Of a DNA stretch of 64,000 bases, positions 31,115 through 44,299 are shown piece after piece. Each line of letters begins with the position of its first letter. The first letter of the stretch is position 1. This DNA comes from Manis javanica (lineage: Eukaryota; Chordata; Mammalia; Pholidota; Manidae), in contig NC_133157.1 of assembly GCF_040802235.1 (NCBI RefSeq), forward strand, positions 33,497,501 through 33,561,500, given 5' to 3'. The position numbers were made by a program, and so were the translations under genes. The notes beneath the pieces are model-generated. The model was not told where the DNA came from and searched no databases. It worked only from the letters and a program-made list of their open reading frames with translations.

Positions 31115-34100
31115 TCATTTGGTATTTCTCTTTTCTGCTTGGCTTATTTCACTGAGCATAATACTCTCCAGCTCCATCCATGTTGCTACAAATGGTTGGA
31201 TTTTTCCACTTCTTATGGCTGAGTAGTATTCCATTGTGTATATGTACCACATTTTCTTTATCCATTCATCTACCGATGGACATTTATTCTTGGCTATTGT
31301 AAATAGTGCTGCGATAAACATAGGGGTGCATCTGTCTTTCTCAAACTTGATTGCTGCATTCTTAGGGTAAATCCCTAGGAGTGGAATTCCTGGGTCAAAT
31401 GGTAGGTCTGTTTTGAGCATTTTGATTAACCTCCATACTGCTTTCCACAATGGTTGAACTAATTTACATTCCCACCAGCAGTGTAGGAGGGTTCCCCTTT
31501 CTCCACAGCCTCGCCAACATTTGTTGTTGTTTGTCTTTTGGATGGCAGCTATCCTTACTGGTGTGAGGTGATACCTCATTGTAGTTTTAATTTGCATTTC
31601 TCTGATAATTAGCGATGTGGAGCATCTTTTCATGTATCTCTTGGCCATCTGTATTTCTTTTTTAGAGAACTGTCTGTTCAGTTCCTCTGCCCATTTTTTA
31701 ATTGGGTTATTTGTTTTTTGTTTGTTGAGGCGTGTGAGCTCTTTATATATTCTGGACGTCAAGCCTTTATCAGATCTGTCATTTTCAAATACATTCTCCC
31801 ATACTGTAGGGTTCCTTTTTGTTCTATTGATGGTGTCTTTCGCTGTACAGAAGCTTTTCAGCTTAATGTAGTCCCACTTGCTCATTTTTGCTGTTGTTTT
31901 CCTTGCCCGGGGAGATATGTTCAAGAAGAGGTCACTCATGTTTATGTCTAAGAGGTTTTTGCCTATGTTTTTTTCCAAGAGTTTAATGGTTTCATGACTT
32001 ACATTCAGGTCTTTGATCCATTTTGAGTTTACCTTTGCATATGGGGTTAGACAATGGTCCAGTTTCATTCTCCTACACGTAGCTGTCCAGTTTTGCCAGC
32101 ACCATCTGTTGAAGAGACTGTCATTTTGCCATTGTATGTCTATGGCTCCTTTATCAAATATTAATTGACCATATATGTTTGGGTTAATTTCTGGAGTCTC
32201 TAATCTGTTCCACTGGTCTGTGGCTCTGTTCTTGTGCCAGTACCAAATTGTCTTGATTACTATGGCTTTGTAGTAGAGCTTGAAGTTGGGGAGTGAGATC
32301 CCCCCTACTTTATTCTTCTTTTTCAGGATTGCTTTGGCTATTCGGGGTCTTTGGTGTTTCCATATGAATTTTTGAATTATTTGTTCCAATTCATTGAAGA
32401 ATGTTGCTGGTAATTTGAGAGGGATTGCATCAAATCTGTATACTGCTTTGGGCAGGATGGCCATTTTGACGATATTAATTCTTCCTAGCCATGAGCATGG
32501 GATGAGTTTCCATTTATTAGTGTCCCCTTTAATTTCTCTTAAGAGTGACTTGTAGTTTTCAGAGTATAAGTCTTTCACTTCTTTGGTTAGGTTTATTCCT
32601 AGGTATTTTATTCTTTTTGATGCAATGGTGAATGGAATTGTTTTCCTGATTTCTCTTTCTATTGATTCATTGTTAGTGTATAGGAAAGCTACAGATTTCT
32701 GTGTGTTAATTTTGTATCCTGCAACTTTGCTGTATTCCGATATCAGTTCTAGTAGTTTTGGAGTGGAGTCTTTAGGGTTTTTTATGTACAGTATCATATC
32801 ATCTGCAAATAGTGACAGTTTAACTTCTTCTTTACCAATCTGGATTCCTTGTATTTCTTTGTTTTGTCTGATTGCCATGGCTAGGACCTCCAGTACTATG
32901 TTAAATAACAGTGGGGAGAGTGGGCATCCCTGTCTGGTTCCCGATCTCAGTGGAAATGCTTTCAGCTTCTCGCTGTTCAGTATAATGCTGGCTGTGGGTT
33001 TATCATATATGGCCTTTATTATGTTGAGGTACTTGCCCTCTATTCCCATTTTGCTGAGAGTTTTTATCATGAATGGATGTTGAATTTTGTCAAATGCTTT
33101 TTCAGCATCTATGGAGATGATCATGTGGTTTATGTCTTTCTTTTTGTTGATGTGGTGGATGATGTTGATGGATTTTCAAATGTTGTACCATCCTTGCATC
33201 CCTGGGATGAATCCCACTTGGTCATGGTGTATGATCCTTTTGATATACTGTTGAATTCTGTTTGCTAATATTTTATTGAGTATTTTTGCATCTACATTCA
33301 TCAGGGATATTGGTCTGTAATTTTCTTTTTTGGTGGGGTCTTTGCCTGGTTTTGGTATTAGGGTGATGTTGGCTTCATAGAATGAGTTTGGGAGTATTCC
33401 CTCTTCTTCTATTTTGTGGAACACTTTAAGGAGAATGGGTATTATGTCTTCTCTGTGTGTCTGATAAAATTCCGAGGTAAATCCGTCCGGCCCCGCGGTT
33501 TTGTTCTTGGGTAGTTTTTTGATTACCGTTTCAATTTCTTTGCTCGTAATTGGTTTGTTTAACTTTTGTGTTTCTTCCTTGGTCAGTCTTGGGAGGTTGT
33601 ATTTTTCTGGGAAGTTGTCATTTCTTCTAGGTTTTCCAGCTTGTTGGCATATAGGTTTTCATAGTAGTCTTTAATAATTCTTTGTATTTCTGTGGAGTCT
33701 GTCGTGATTTTTCCGTTCTCATTTCTGAATTTGTGTTGATTCTCTTTTTCTCTTAATAAGTTTGGCTAGAGGCTTATCTATTTTGTTTATTTTCTCAAAG
33801 AACCAGCTCTTGGTTTCGTTGATTTTTGCTATTGTTTTATTCTTCTCAATTTTGTTTATTTCTTCTCTGATCTTTATTATGTCCCTCCTTCTGCTGACTT
33901 TAGGCCTCATTTGTTCTTCTTTTTCCAGTTTTGATAATTGTGATGTTAGAGTATTCATTTGGGATTGTTCTTCCTTCTTCAAGTGTGCCTGGATTGCTAT
34001 ATACTTTCCTCTTAAGACTGCTTTCGCTGCGTCCCACAGAAGTTGGGGCTTAGTGTTGTTGTTGTCATTTGTTTCTATATATTCCTTGATCTCTATTTTG

Positions 34101-34921
34101 ATTTGTTCATTGATCCATTGATTATTTAGTAGCATGTTGTTAAGCCTCCATGTGTTTGTGAGCCTTTTTGTTTTCTTTGTAGAATTTATTTCTACTTTCA
34201 TACCTTTGTGGTCTGAAAAATTGGTTGGTAGAATTTCAATATTTTGGAGTCTACTGAGGCTCTTTTTGTTAGCTAGTATGTGGTCTACTCTGGAGAATGT
34301 TCCATGTGCACTTGAGAAGAATGTATATCCTGTTGCTTTTGGATGTAGAGTTCTATAGATGTCTATTAGGTCCATCTGTTCTAGTGTGTTGTTCAGTGCC
34401 TGTGCGTCCTTACTTACTTTCTGCCCGGTGGATCTATCCTTCGGGGTGAGTGGTGTATTGAAGTCTCCTAAGATGAATGCATTGCAGTCTATTTCCCTCT
34501 TTAGTTCTGATAGTATTTGCTTCACATATGCTGGTGCTCCTGTATTGGGTGCATATATATTTAGAATGGTTATATCCTCTTGTTGGACTGAGCCCTTTAT
34601 CATTATGTAGTGTCCTTCTTTATCTCTTGTTACTTTCTTTGTTTTGAAGTCTATTGTGTCTGATATTAGTACTGCAACCCCTGCTTTCTTCTCACTGTTG
34701 TTTGCCTGAAATATGTTTTTCCATCCCTTGACTTTTAGTCTATGCTTATCTTTGGGTTTAAGGTGAGTTTCTTGTAAGCAGCATATAGATGGGTCTTGCT
34801 TTTTTATCCATTCTATTACTCTGTGTCTTTTGATTGGTGCATTAAGTCCATTTACATTTAGGGTGACTATTGAGAGATATGTACTTATTGCCATTGCAGG
34901 CTTTAGATTCGTGGTTACCAA
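31115..34921 (-). pseudogene. L1-A ORF2 (endonuclease/reverse transcriptase), broken
   Basis: Endonuclease and first 400 residues read from ATG at 34921 ([10 protein letters not shown]...). Compared with L1-B there is an 8-bp deletion near 33730, a 1-bp deletion near 33617, a CGA-to-TGA stop near 33181 and an in-frame 12-bp deletion near 31290 (loss of WKQP). The remainder (33124-31115) is open and includes the FADD catalytic box of the RT and the C-terminal Cys/His cluster ([18 protein letters not shown]). No complete protein can be made. Confidence 0.93.
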
Positions 34922-35089
34922 AGGTTCAAGGTTAGCTTCTTTAGTATCTTACTGCCTAACTTAGCTCGCTTATTGAGCTGTTATATACACTGTCTGGAGA
35001 TTCTTTTCTTCTCTCCCTTCTTATTCCTCCTCCTCCATTCTTCATATGTTGTGTGTTTTGTTCTGTGCTCTTTTTAGGGGTGCTCCTAT

Positions 35090-35980
35090 TTAGAGCAGTC
35101 CCTGTAGGATGCCCTGTAGAGGTGGTTTGTGGGAAGCAAATTCCCTCAGCTTTTGCTTATCTGGGAATTGTTTAATCCCGCCATCATATTTAAATGATAG
35201 TCGTGCTGGATACAGTATCCATGGTTCAAGGCCCTTCTGTTTCATTGCATTAAGTATATCATGCCATTCTCTTCTGGCCTGTAGGGTTTCTGTCGAGAAG
35301 TCTGATGTTAGCCTGATGGGTTTTCCTTTAAAGGTGACCTTTTTCTCTCTAGCTGCCTTTAAAACTCTTTCCTTGTCCTTGATCCTTGCCATTTTAATTA
35401 CTATGTGTCTTGGTGTTGTCCTCCTTGGATCCTTTCTGTTGGGGGTTCTGTGTAATTCCATGGTCTGTTCGATTATTTCCTCCCCCAGTTTGGGGAAGTT
35501 TTCAGCAATTATTTCTTCAAAGAGACTTTCTATCCCTTTTCCTCTTTCTTCTTCTTCTGGTATCCCTATAATATGAATATTATTCCTTTTGGCTTGGTCA
35601 CATAGTTCTCTTAGTGTTGTTTCATTCCTGGAGATCCTTTTATCTCTCTCTATGTCAGCTTCTATACGTTCCTGTTCTCTGGCTTCTATTCCTTCAATGG
35701 CCTCTTGCATCTTATCCATTCTGCTTATAAATCCTTCCAGGGATTGTTTCACTTCTGTGATCTCCTTCCTGACATCTGTGATCTCCCTCCGGACTTCATC
35801 CCACTGCTCTTGCATTTTTCTCTGTATCTCATCCCATTGCTCTTGCATTTTTCTCTGCATCTCTGTCAGCATGTTCATGATTTTTATTTTGAATTCTTTT
35901 TCAGGAGGACTGGTTAGGTCTGTCTCCTTCTCAGGTGTTGTCTCTGTGATCTTTGTCTGTCTGTAGTTTTGTCTTTTCAT
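35090..35980 (-). CDS. L1-A ORF1 protein (RNA-binding chaperone), 296 residues
   Basis: The L1 ORF1 product trimerises and coats L1 RNA. Visible parts: N-terminal basic region, coiled coil with two tandem MQEQWDE units (about residues 40-62), RRM (about 135-225, from NIHIIGIPEEEERG) and C-terminal domain (about 230-290, TSDFSTETLQARREWHDIL). The frame is open. It is 11 residues shorter than the L1-B copy, one coiled-coil repeat unit fewer. Confidence 0.92.
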   Translation of the reverse strand: MKRQNYRQTKITETTPEKETDLTSPPEKEFKIKIMNMLTEMQRKMQEQWDEIQRKMQEQWDEVRREITDVRKEITEVKQSLEGFISRMDKMQEAIEGIEAREQERIEADIERDKRISRNETTLRELCDQAKRNNIHIIGIPEEEERGKGIESLFEEIIAENFPKLGEEIIEQTMELHRTPNRKDPRRTTPRHIVIKMARIKDKERVLKAAREKKVTFKGKPIRLTSDFSTETLQARREWHDILNAMKQKGLEPWILYPARLSFKYDGGIKQFPDKQKLREFASHKPPLQGILQGLL

Positions 35981-37234
35981 GGTGATAGAGATAGTTTGCA
36001 GAGCTGGTACAAGTGACCGCTGGAAGAGCTTCCCTTCTTGTTGGTTTGTGGCCTTCCTCTCCTGGGAGAATAGCGACCTCTAGTGGCTTGTGCTGTGCAG
36101 CTGTGCACAGACAGGGCTTCTGCTACCTGCCCGTTTGCTATGGAGTTTATCTCCGCTGTTGCTGTGGGCGTGGCCTGACTGGGGCTGCTCCTCCAAAGTG
36201 GTGGAGCCCCGTTGGAGGGGGAGCGGCGGGGAGGCTATTTATCTCCGTAAGGGGCCTCTGTGCTCCCTGCTGCCCAGGGGGTTAGAGTGCCCAGAGATCC
36301 CCAGATTCCCTGCCTCTGGTCTAAGTGACCTGTCCTGCCCCTTTAAGACTTCCAAAAAGCACTCTCCAAACCAAAACAACAACAGCAACAATGAGAGAGG
36401 GAACAGAAAAAAAAAAAAAAAAAAAGGAAAAAACACGCGATTTTTTTTTTTCCTCAGGCGCCGGTCCCAGGCACCCGCTCACCAGTCCTGCCACCCTGTC
36501 TCCCTAGCACCGGGGTCCCTGTCCCTTTAAGGCTTCCAAAAAGCAGTCACCAAAAAGAGAAAAAAAAAGGGGAAAAACACGCGATTTCCTCCGTCCTCAG
36601 GTTCCGGTCTCAGGCACCCGCCCACCGGTCCTGCAGGGAAAAACGTGCGATATTCTTTGTCCTCAGGCACTGGTCCCAGGCACCCGCTCACCGGTCCTGC
36701 TGCTCTGCCTCCCTAGCACCAGGGTCCCTGTCCATTTAAGGCTTCCAAAAAGCACTCACCAAAAAGCGAAAAAAAAAGGGGGGAAACGCGCGATTTCCTC
36801 TGTCCTCAAGTGCCGGTCAGGCACCCGCCCACCGGTCCCGCAGGGAAAAACGCGGGATATTCTTTGTCCTCAAGTGCCAGTCCCAGGCACCCGCTCACCG
36901 GTCCCGCCACCCTGCCTCCCTAGCAACAGGGGCCTTGTCCCTTTAAGGCTTCCAAAAAGCACTCGCCAAAAAAAAAAAAAAACCGCTCTGGTTTCTTTCC
37001 ACTCGCTGGGAGCCGGGGGGAGGGGCGCTCGGGTCCCGCCAGCCTGGGGCTTGTATCTCACCCCCTTCGCAAGGCGCTGGGTTCTTGCAGGTGTGGATGT
37101 GGTCTGGATGTTGTCCTGTGTCCTGTGGTCTCCATTTTAGGAAGATTTTTCTTTGTTATATTTTCATAGCTCTATGTGTTTTTGGGAGAAGATTTCCACT
37201 GCTCTACTCACACCGCCATCTTGGCTCCGCCCCC
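35981..37234 (-). promoter_or_regulatory. L1-A 5' UTR with tandem monomers
   Basis: The landmark 'cttccaaaaagc' recurs near 36350, 36533, 36742 and 36949, giving units of about 183, 209 and 207 bp. They are GC-rich with poly-A patches ('ccggtcccaggcacccgc', 'cgcgatttcctc'). This monomer-type promoter is comparable in layout to rodent L1, not to human L1. The 5' end carries the YY1-type GCCATCTTG. Confidence 0.8.
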
Positions 37235-37250
37235 CCTATTTTTAGTTTTT
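37235..37250. repeat. L1-A target-site duplication, right
   Basis: CCTATTTTTAGTTTTT, same as 28887-28902. It is followed by T/GAG, consistent with an L1 endonuclease nick after a T run. Confidence 0.9.
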
Positions 37251-37650
37251 TGAGAAACTTCCATACTGCTTTCCATGATGGCCACAGCAATTTACATTCC
37301 CACCAACAAAGTACAAGTGTTCCTTTTTCTCCACATTCTCGCCAACACTTGTTATTTCTTGTCTTTTTGACACTCACCATTCTGACTGGTATGAGGTGAT
37401 ATCTTATTGTGGTTTTGATTTGCATTTACCTGGTGATTAGTGATGTTGAGCATCTTTCCATGGGTCTGTTGGCCATTTGTATTTCTTCTTTGGAAAAATG
37501 TGTATTTAGATCCTCTGCCCATGTTTTAATTACATTGTTTGTTTTTTTGGTGTTGAGTTGTATGAATTCTTTATATATTTTGGATATTAATCCCTTATCA
37601 GAGATATTATTCACAAATATCTTCTCCCATTCAGCAGGTTGCTTCTAAAA
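37251..37650 (-). mobile_element. Old L1 antisense, continuation of the 28.37-28.89 kb element
   Basis: Resumes the interrupted L1 ORF2 antisense text at the exact point where it stopped ('gagaaacttccatactgctt...'). It runs to about 37650. Confidence 0.85.
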
Positions 37651-37929
37651 ATTAGTAAGGGAATCACTAAATAAAAAAGTGTAAAAGAAGACATCATATA
37701 CATAAAATGTGGAAGAGGAAGAGTTAAAAATGTAGTGCTGTTCAAAAGTACATTTGAACTTAGGCAACCATTAAGTCAACATAGACTGTTGTATACATAG
37801 GGCATCATCATCATGTATGAACCCCATGGTAATCACAAACCAAAAACCTATAATAGATACACAAATAATAAAGAGAAAGGAATCCAATCATACACTAAAG
37901 AAAGTCATCACACACTAGGGAAGAGAGTA

Positions 37930-40345
37930 AGAGAAGAAGAAAGGATTGGAGAAGAACAAAAACAACCAGAAAACATTTAACAAAATGGCAATAAGTACAA
38001 CCTACTAATAATTACCTTAAATATAAATGGACTAAATTCTCCAATCAAAAGACACAGGGTGACTAAATGGATTAAAAAAAAACAAGACCAACCCATCTAT
38101 ATGCTGTCTACAAGACTCACTTTAGACCTAAGGACACACACAGACTGAAACTGAAGGGATCGAAAAAGATATTCCATGCAAACAGAAATGAGACAAACAA
38201 AAAAAGCTGGGGTAGCAGCAGTACTTCTATCCTGAACAAATAGACCTTAAAACAAAGATTGTAAGAAGAGACAAAAAGGACATTATAAATGATTAAGGGC
38301 TCAATCCAGCAAGATGAAACAACTGTAAATATCTACACAACCAACAGAGGAACTCCTAAATACACAGAGCACTTAAATATTAACAGACATGAAGGGAGAA
38401 ACTGACAGTAATACAATAATAGTAAGGGACTTTAACATCCCACTTACATCAATTGATGATCATCCAGACAGAAAATCAATAAGGAAATGCTGGCTTTGAA
38501 CAACACATTAGATCAAGTGAACATAATAGATATATACAGAATATTACATCCAAAAACAGCAGAATACTCATTCTTTTCAAGTGAACATGGAACATTCTCC
38601 AGGATAGATGCATGTTAAGTCACAAAACAAGCCTCAATAAATTTAAAAGATTGAAATCATACCAAGCATCTTTTCCAACCACACATATGAAACTGGAAAT
38701 CAATAAGAACAAAACTAGAAAAAAGACAAACACACGGAGGTTAAACAGAATGCTGCTAAGCAACCAATGGGTCAATGAAGAAATCAATGAGAAAATAAAA
38801 AAGATTTGGAGAATAATGAAAATAGAAACACAATGGTTCAAAATCTTTGGAAAAGAGCAAAAGCAGTTTTAAGAGTGAAGTTTATAGCATTATAGGCCTT
38901 CCTCAAGAAACAAGAAAAATCTCAAATAAATACTCTAAGCCTATAATTAAAGGAACTAGAAAAAGAAGAACAAAGGCCAAAATTAGTAGAAGGAAGGAAA
39001 TAATAAAAATCAGAATGAAAATAAATGAAATAGAAACCAAAAAAAAAATATCAATGAAACTGATTTTAAGAGCTGGTTCTTTGAAATGATAAATAAAATT
39101 GATAAATCTTTAGCTACATTCATCAAAAAAAAGAGAGAGAACTTTAATAAAATCAGAAATGAAAGAAAAGTTACAACTGACACCACAGAAATACAAATGA
39201 TTATAAGAGATCACTATTAAAAATGATATGCCAACAATTGGACAACCTGAAATAGATAAATTCCTAGAAACATGCAGTCTTCTATGACTGAACCAGGAAG
39301 AAATAGTAAATCTGAACATAATGATTACTAATAATGAACTTGAATCAGTAATAAAAAACTCCCAGCAAAGTCCAGGACCAAATGGCTTTGAAGAATTCTA
39401 CTAGACATTTAAAGAAGAGTTAATATCTATCCTTGTAAAACTTTTTCAAAACATGTAAGAGGAAGGAAAGCTTTCAAACTCATTCTATGAGACCAGCATC
39501 ACCCTGATACCAAAGCTAGACAAAGACACTACAAAAACAAAATCACAGACCAATAGCCCTAATGAACATAGATTATAAAATACTCAACAAGATATTAGCA
39601 AGCCAAATTTAAAAAGTACGCTAAAAGGATCATTCACTACACCCAGGTGGGATTTATTCCAGGGAGGCAAGATGGTTCAATATCTGCAAACCAATCAATG
39701 TGATACACCACACTAACAAAAAGGACAAAATCACATGATTATCTCAAGAGATTCTGAAAAAGCATTAACAAAATTCAACGCCCATTCATGATAAAAACTC
39801 TCAACAAACTGGGTACAGAGGGAACACACCTCATCATAATAAAGGCCATACATATATGACAAACCCACAGCTAACATCACACTCTATGGTGGTGAAAAGC
39901 TGAAAGCTTTTCCTCTAAGATCAGAAACAAGACAAGGATGCCCACTCTCACCACTTTTCTTCAGTGTAATACTGGCAGTCCTAGACACCACAATCAGACA
40001 AGAAAAAGAAATAAAAGGCATCCAAACTGATAAGGAAGAAGTAGAATCATCACTATTTGCAGATTACATAATACTATAGCCAGGAAACGCTAAAGGCTCT
40101 ACCAAAAACAATTGGAATAAATAAATGAATTCAGTAAAGTTACAGGATACAAAATTGATAAACAGAAATATGTTGCATTTCTATATACAAACAATGAACT
40201 AGCAGAAAAATAAGTTAAAACACAATCCCATTACAATTGCATCAAAAAGAATAAAATACCCGGGAATAAAAGAGGAGGAAAAAACTATACTCTGAAAACT
40301 ATAATATACTGATGAAAGAAATTGAAGATGACACAAATAATGTAA
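37930..40345 (+). mobile_element. Old L1 ORF2, sense, decayed
   Basis: Endonuclease start ('aatggactaaattctccaat'), later RT region ('agacaaggatgcccactctc', an FADD-box equivalent 'tttgcagattacataat' near 40060). Many stops and indels. No ORF1 or UTR is clearly attached. Confidence 0.8.
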
Positions 40346-41229
40346 AGATATTTTATGCTTTATATCTCTTCTTGAATTAACCCTTTTATCATGGAATTGT
40401 CCCTTTTTATCTCTCATAATATACCTTGTCCTGAAAGTCCACTTTAGCTGATATTCATATAGTCACTCCAGCTTTCTTATGATTGGTGTTTGCATGATAT
40501 GTCTTTTTCTATCTTTTTACTTTTAATCTCTTTGTATCTTTATATTTAAAACAGGTTTCTTATGGACATGTTCTGTTTTCTTCTTTTATAGTTTAAAATA
40601 TTTTAATACTTGTTTTGACAATATATTTGTTGTAAGCAGTTAGGTAGATATCTAACATAGTTTTCCCAAAGGACCTTCCAGTTTCACAATCTCTTTTAAA
40701 AATTAATCTATATTTCTTGCATTGCTTTGAAATGCCAACTCTTTCACATATTATATATTTAGGTCTATTCTTCTATATGTAGGTCTATTCTGTACTCTCT
40801 GTTTTGATCCACTGATTTGTCTGTCTATTCACATACCAATACCATTTTTTTGTGGTAAAATACACATAACATTTATCATCTTAACCATTTTTAAGTGTTC
40901 AGTTCAGTAGTATTAAATACATTGGTAAAGTTGTGCAACCATTACTATCATCACCATCATCCATATCCATATTTCTTTTCATCTTGTAAAACTGAAACTC
41001 TGTACTTACTGAACAATAACTGCATTCTCACCTCATCCAAGCATCTGGCAATCACCATTTTACTTCCTGTCTCTATGATTTTGACTACTCTAGGTACTTC
41101 GTGTAAGTGGAATCATACAGTACGTCTTTTTGTAACTGGCATTTCACTTAGCATTATATCCTCAAGGTTCATTTACATTGTTGTGTATGTCAGAATTTCC
41201 TTCCTTTTTAAGGCTGAATAATACTGCCT

Positions 41230-41281
<52 letters not shown>

Positions 41282-42480
41282 ATTTTGCATATCTAGTCAT
41301 CCATTGTTAAGACACCTGGGTTAGTTCCACATTTTTGCTATTATGAATAATGCTGCTATGAACATGGTGTACAAATATCTCTTCGAGACTCTGCTTTCAA
41401 TTCTTTTGGGTATATAGCCAGAAGTGGAATTGCTAGATCATGTAGCAATTCAGTTTTTAGTTTTTGAGAATCACCATATAGTTCCATAGGGGCTGTACCA
41501 TTTTACATTTCTACCAACAGTACACAAGCATTCCAGTTTCTCCACATCATTGCTTACACTTAAATATATATATATATATATTTATAATAGCCATCCTAAT
41601 GGGATTGAGATGGTATCCCATTGTAGTTTTGATTTGCATCTCCCTAATGGGCATCTTTTCAGGTGCTTATTGACCGTCTGTATAGCTTCTCCAGAGAAAT
41701 AGTATGTAAATTCTTTGCCTGTTTTTTAGTTATACTTTGGTTGGTTTTAGTTTTGTGGATATTCTGGATATTAGCACTTTATCAGATGACTTGCAAATAT
41801 TTTCTCCCATTTTATGGGTTCCCTTTTTACTCTGTTGATAATGTTTTGATACTCAACATTTTGAATTTTTATGATGTCCAACTTGTCTATTTTTTATATT
41901 GTCTGTGCCTTTGGTGTTATATCCAAGAAATCATTGTCAAATCCAGTGTTATGTAGCTTTTGTCTTATGTTTCATTCTAAGAGTTTTAGGTCTTACATTT
42001 AGATATTTGCCCCATTTTAGAAAGTTTTTGTATATTATATTAAGTAAGGGTCCAATTTCATCATTTTTTATGTGGCTATCCAGTTTTCCCAGCAACATTT
42101 GTTGAAAAGACTGTCTTTTCTCCATTGAACGGTCTTGGCATCATTGTCAAAAATCATTTGACCATATATGTGCAAGTTTATTTCTTGGCTCTCTATTCCA
42201 TATCATCAGTCTATATGCCAGTACCATACTGTTTTGATTCCTATGGCTTTATGGTAAGTTTTGAACTCAGGAAACGTGAGTCCTCCAGCTTTGTTCTTCT
42301 TGTTCAAGATAGTTTTGTCTATCTGGAGTCCCTTGAGATTCCAAATGATTTTTAGGATTTTTTTCTATTTTGGCAAAAAAAATAATTGGGACTTTAATAG
42401 GGATTTCATTGAATCTGTACATTGCTTTGGGTAGTATGGACATCCTAATAATATTAAATCTTGCAGTACATTTATTTGCC
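40345..42480 (-). mobile_element. Two old L1 fragments in antisense
   Basis: 40345-40840 corresponds to an endonuclease/ORF2 part read backwards. From 40845 a second element starts at its 3' end (T run, 'gtggtaaaatacacataac') and continues into ORF2 to about 42480. Old L1M-type, no coding potential. Confidence 0.75.
41236..41278. repeat. (TA)n microsatellite
   Basis: About 21 uninterrupted TA units inside the old L1. A shorter TA run lies near 41566-41580 and another near 43150-43168. Confidence 0.95.
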
Positions 42481-43700
42481 TTCTTTACTTCCTTTCAGTA
42501 ATGCAATTTACCATCCAAGTCTTCCCCTAGAAGGCTTGCCTTTAATAAACCCCAGAATTCCAAAGTAGATTCTGCCAGTGAAATTGCTATCTGTGTGGGA
42601 AGACAGATTCTTGATGCTTCCTATTTTGCCATCTTCCCAGAATGCTCTCTCATTTTTTTCTTACATAATAAAGCATAATGAAATACATTTGTAATTGTTA
42701 GAGCTATGGCTGCCTTATTAATTTTTTCCATGATTTTCCTGGCTATCCATACAATATTATCTTCCTTTATAAGTCTTAGTGTACCTAGTTTCAAAAAATA
42801 TCTTATTGATACTTTTACTGGGAAATATGTATCTTAATTTAGGAGGAATACTGTCAATGATTTGAAAACCCAAACAACCCAAAATGCTTGGTTTTCATAA
42901 ATTCTAATAAAGCTATTATAAAAATTAATGCATAATAATATAAAGCCTAAAAATTAAGAAGGCCCTCTTTAAAAATACCTCCTTAACAGCCCCCACACAC
43001 CTCCTTCACTGAGGCAACTAGTGTGAACAGTTTCATAGTATCCTTTCATATTAGACATACATTTACGAACCTCTGTGTACCTCCACATGCAGATTTCTAC
43101 TTATTTTGTTTGTATGTATATGGGGTTATTAGAGATGAAGCAGCTATAATATGTATATATATATATACATGATTTTTATAATCCTCTTTAGATGCACATT
43201 CAGATTGCTTTTTTCCTCTTCTACTAACAAAGCAGTGATCAACACCTGCTTATTTTCCCACATTTGTGTATTTCAGAATATATTTCTAGAAGGAATAGCC
43301 AGCTAGAAGGGAATAAAACATTTAAAATTTTGATAGTACCAAGTTATGTTCAAAGAGAGCGTCAATGATACGCCCACCGATAACATAAGAGAGGGCCTCA
43401 TCACCTATTCTAATCACTGAATATATAATATCATTTTAAATTTACAGGCTGTAAATTTCAGATGTCTAGCTCACAGCATTTTTGTGTCACATACGTGAAA
43501 GGACCTCCCACATTGCCTGGTATATTGTCAGCATTCCATATTTATTTTACTGCCCAATCTGGCAGTGAAACACGTGTAAAGTCTATATGATGTCAGGTGA
43601 TCTTAACGAACAGAATTTACCATCAGATTTCATTGAAGCCTTAAAGGAAATAAACCCAAAAGGCAATATTTCCAACCTGTAACGTCTGGAGGAATGGATC
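42480..43700. other. Intergenic, nothing recognised
   Basis: A/T-rich, without exon or clear repeat. Possibly decayed L1 in part (42900-43300). Confidence 0.4.
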
Positions 43701-44299
43701 AGCTGTAATGACATTTGGGTGTTAAGTTCTGAAGAAGTGGGGTGTTCCATTTTTAAAATAGTTTCCCCCTCCCCTAGCCCCAAAAGAACCCAGCTGAGTT
43801 CCCCAGCCTGCCTTTGTCTCTGGAGCCACGCAGAGCTCCCGGCCAGCTCCCGCCGAGAAGGTCCCGTATGGGGTTCCTTCTCTCTTCTTCACAGTAGAAA
43901 GGAGTGCTTCTCTTCGCTTGCCCCAAGGCCGAGTGCCCTAGAAGGCTCTCCAATGAGATCTCAGGGATGCGGGCTCTCCACCTGAGTATGCACCTGGGAG
44001 TCCGGGAGCCGCCCCGGAGCTTGCTCTTTCTGACAGTGTTCCACATAAGTCTGCAACCCTTCCACGTTGGTTCAGGCTTATTTGACTTGTGGCACGGACC
44101 TCGGAGCTGTCCGCCACTGTTCAGGCTCCAGCTTAGGGGACAACGTCACCAGGACTGGACTAGAGGCAGCGTCAGACCGAACTGCTGTCAGATGGATGTC
44201 ACTTTTGGTTCGCGTTTGTAGTCTGGGTTTGGGCTTAATTCAACCTAACGAGCGTCATGGAATTTCATTTTCCAAAGTCTTCGAGGCAGGAGCCCAACC

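Larger units (their letters stand above)
28903..37234 (-). mobile_element. Young full-length L1 (L1-A), 8.33 kb, ORF2 broken
   Basis: In sense (minus) order: 5' end at 37234 with a YY1-type GCCATCTTG (plus, 37215-37223), monomeric 5' UTR, ORF1 (35980-35090), 168-bp spacer, ORF2 (34921 to 31115, frameshifted and with a stop), 2.2-kb 3' UTR, and a tail of (AAAAAC)n at 28920-28903. A 16-bp duplication flanks it and it sits inside an older L1. It is closely similar to L1-B over its whole length, so it is the same family. The length exceeds a typical 6-7 kb mammalian L1 because of the long 3' UTR. ORF2 lesions make it non-autonomous. Confidence 0.96.

Noticed and set aside
41236..41278. Possible CRISPR-like or other regular array
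   Set aside because: It is a simple (TA)n microsatellite in a vertebrate genome. No spaced repeats of CRISPR type exist in the window.
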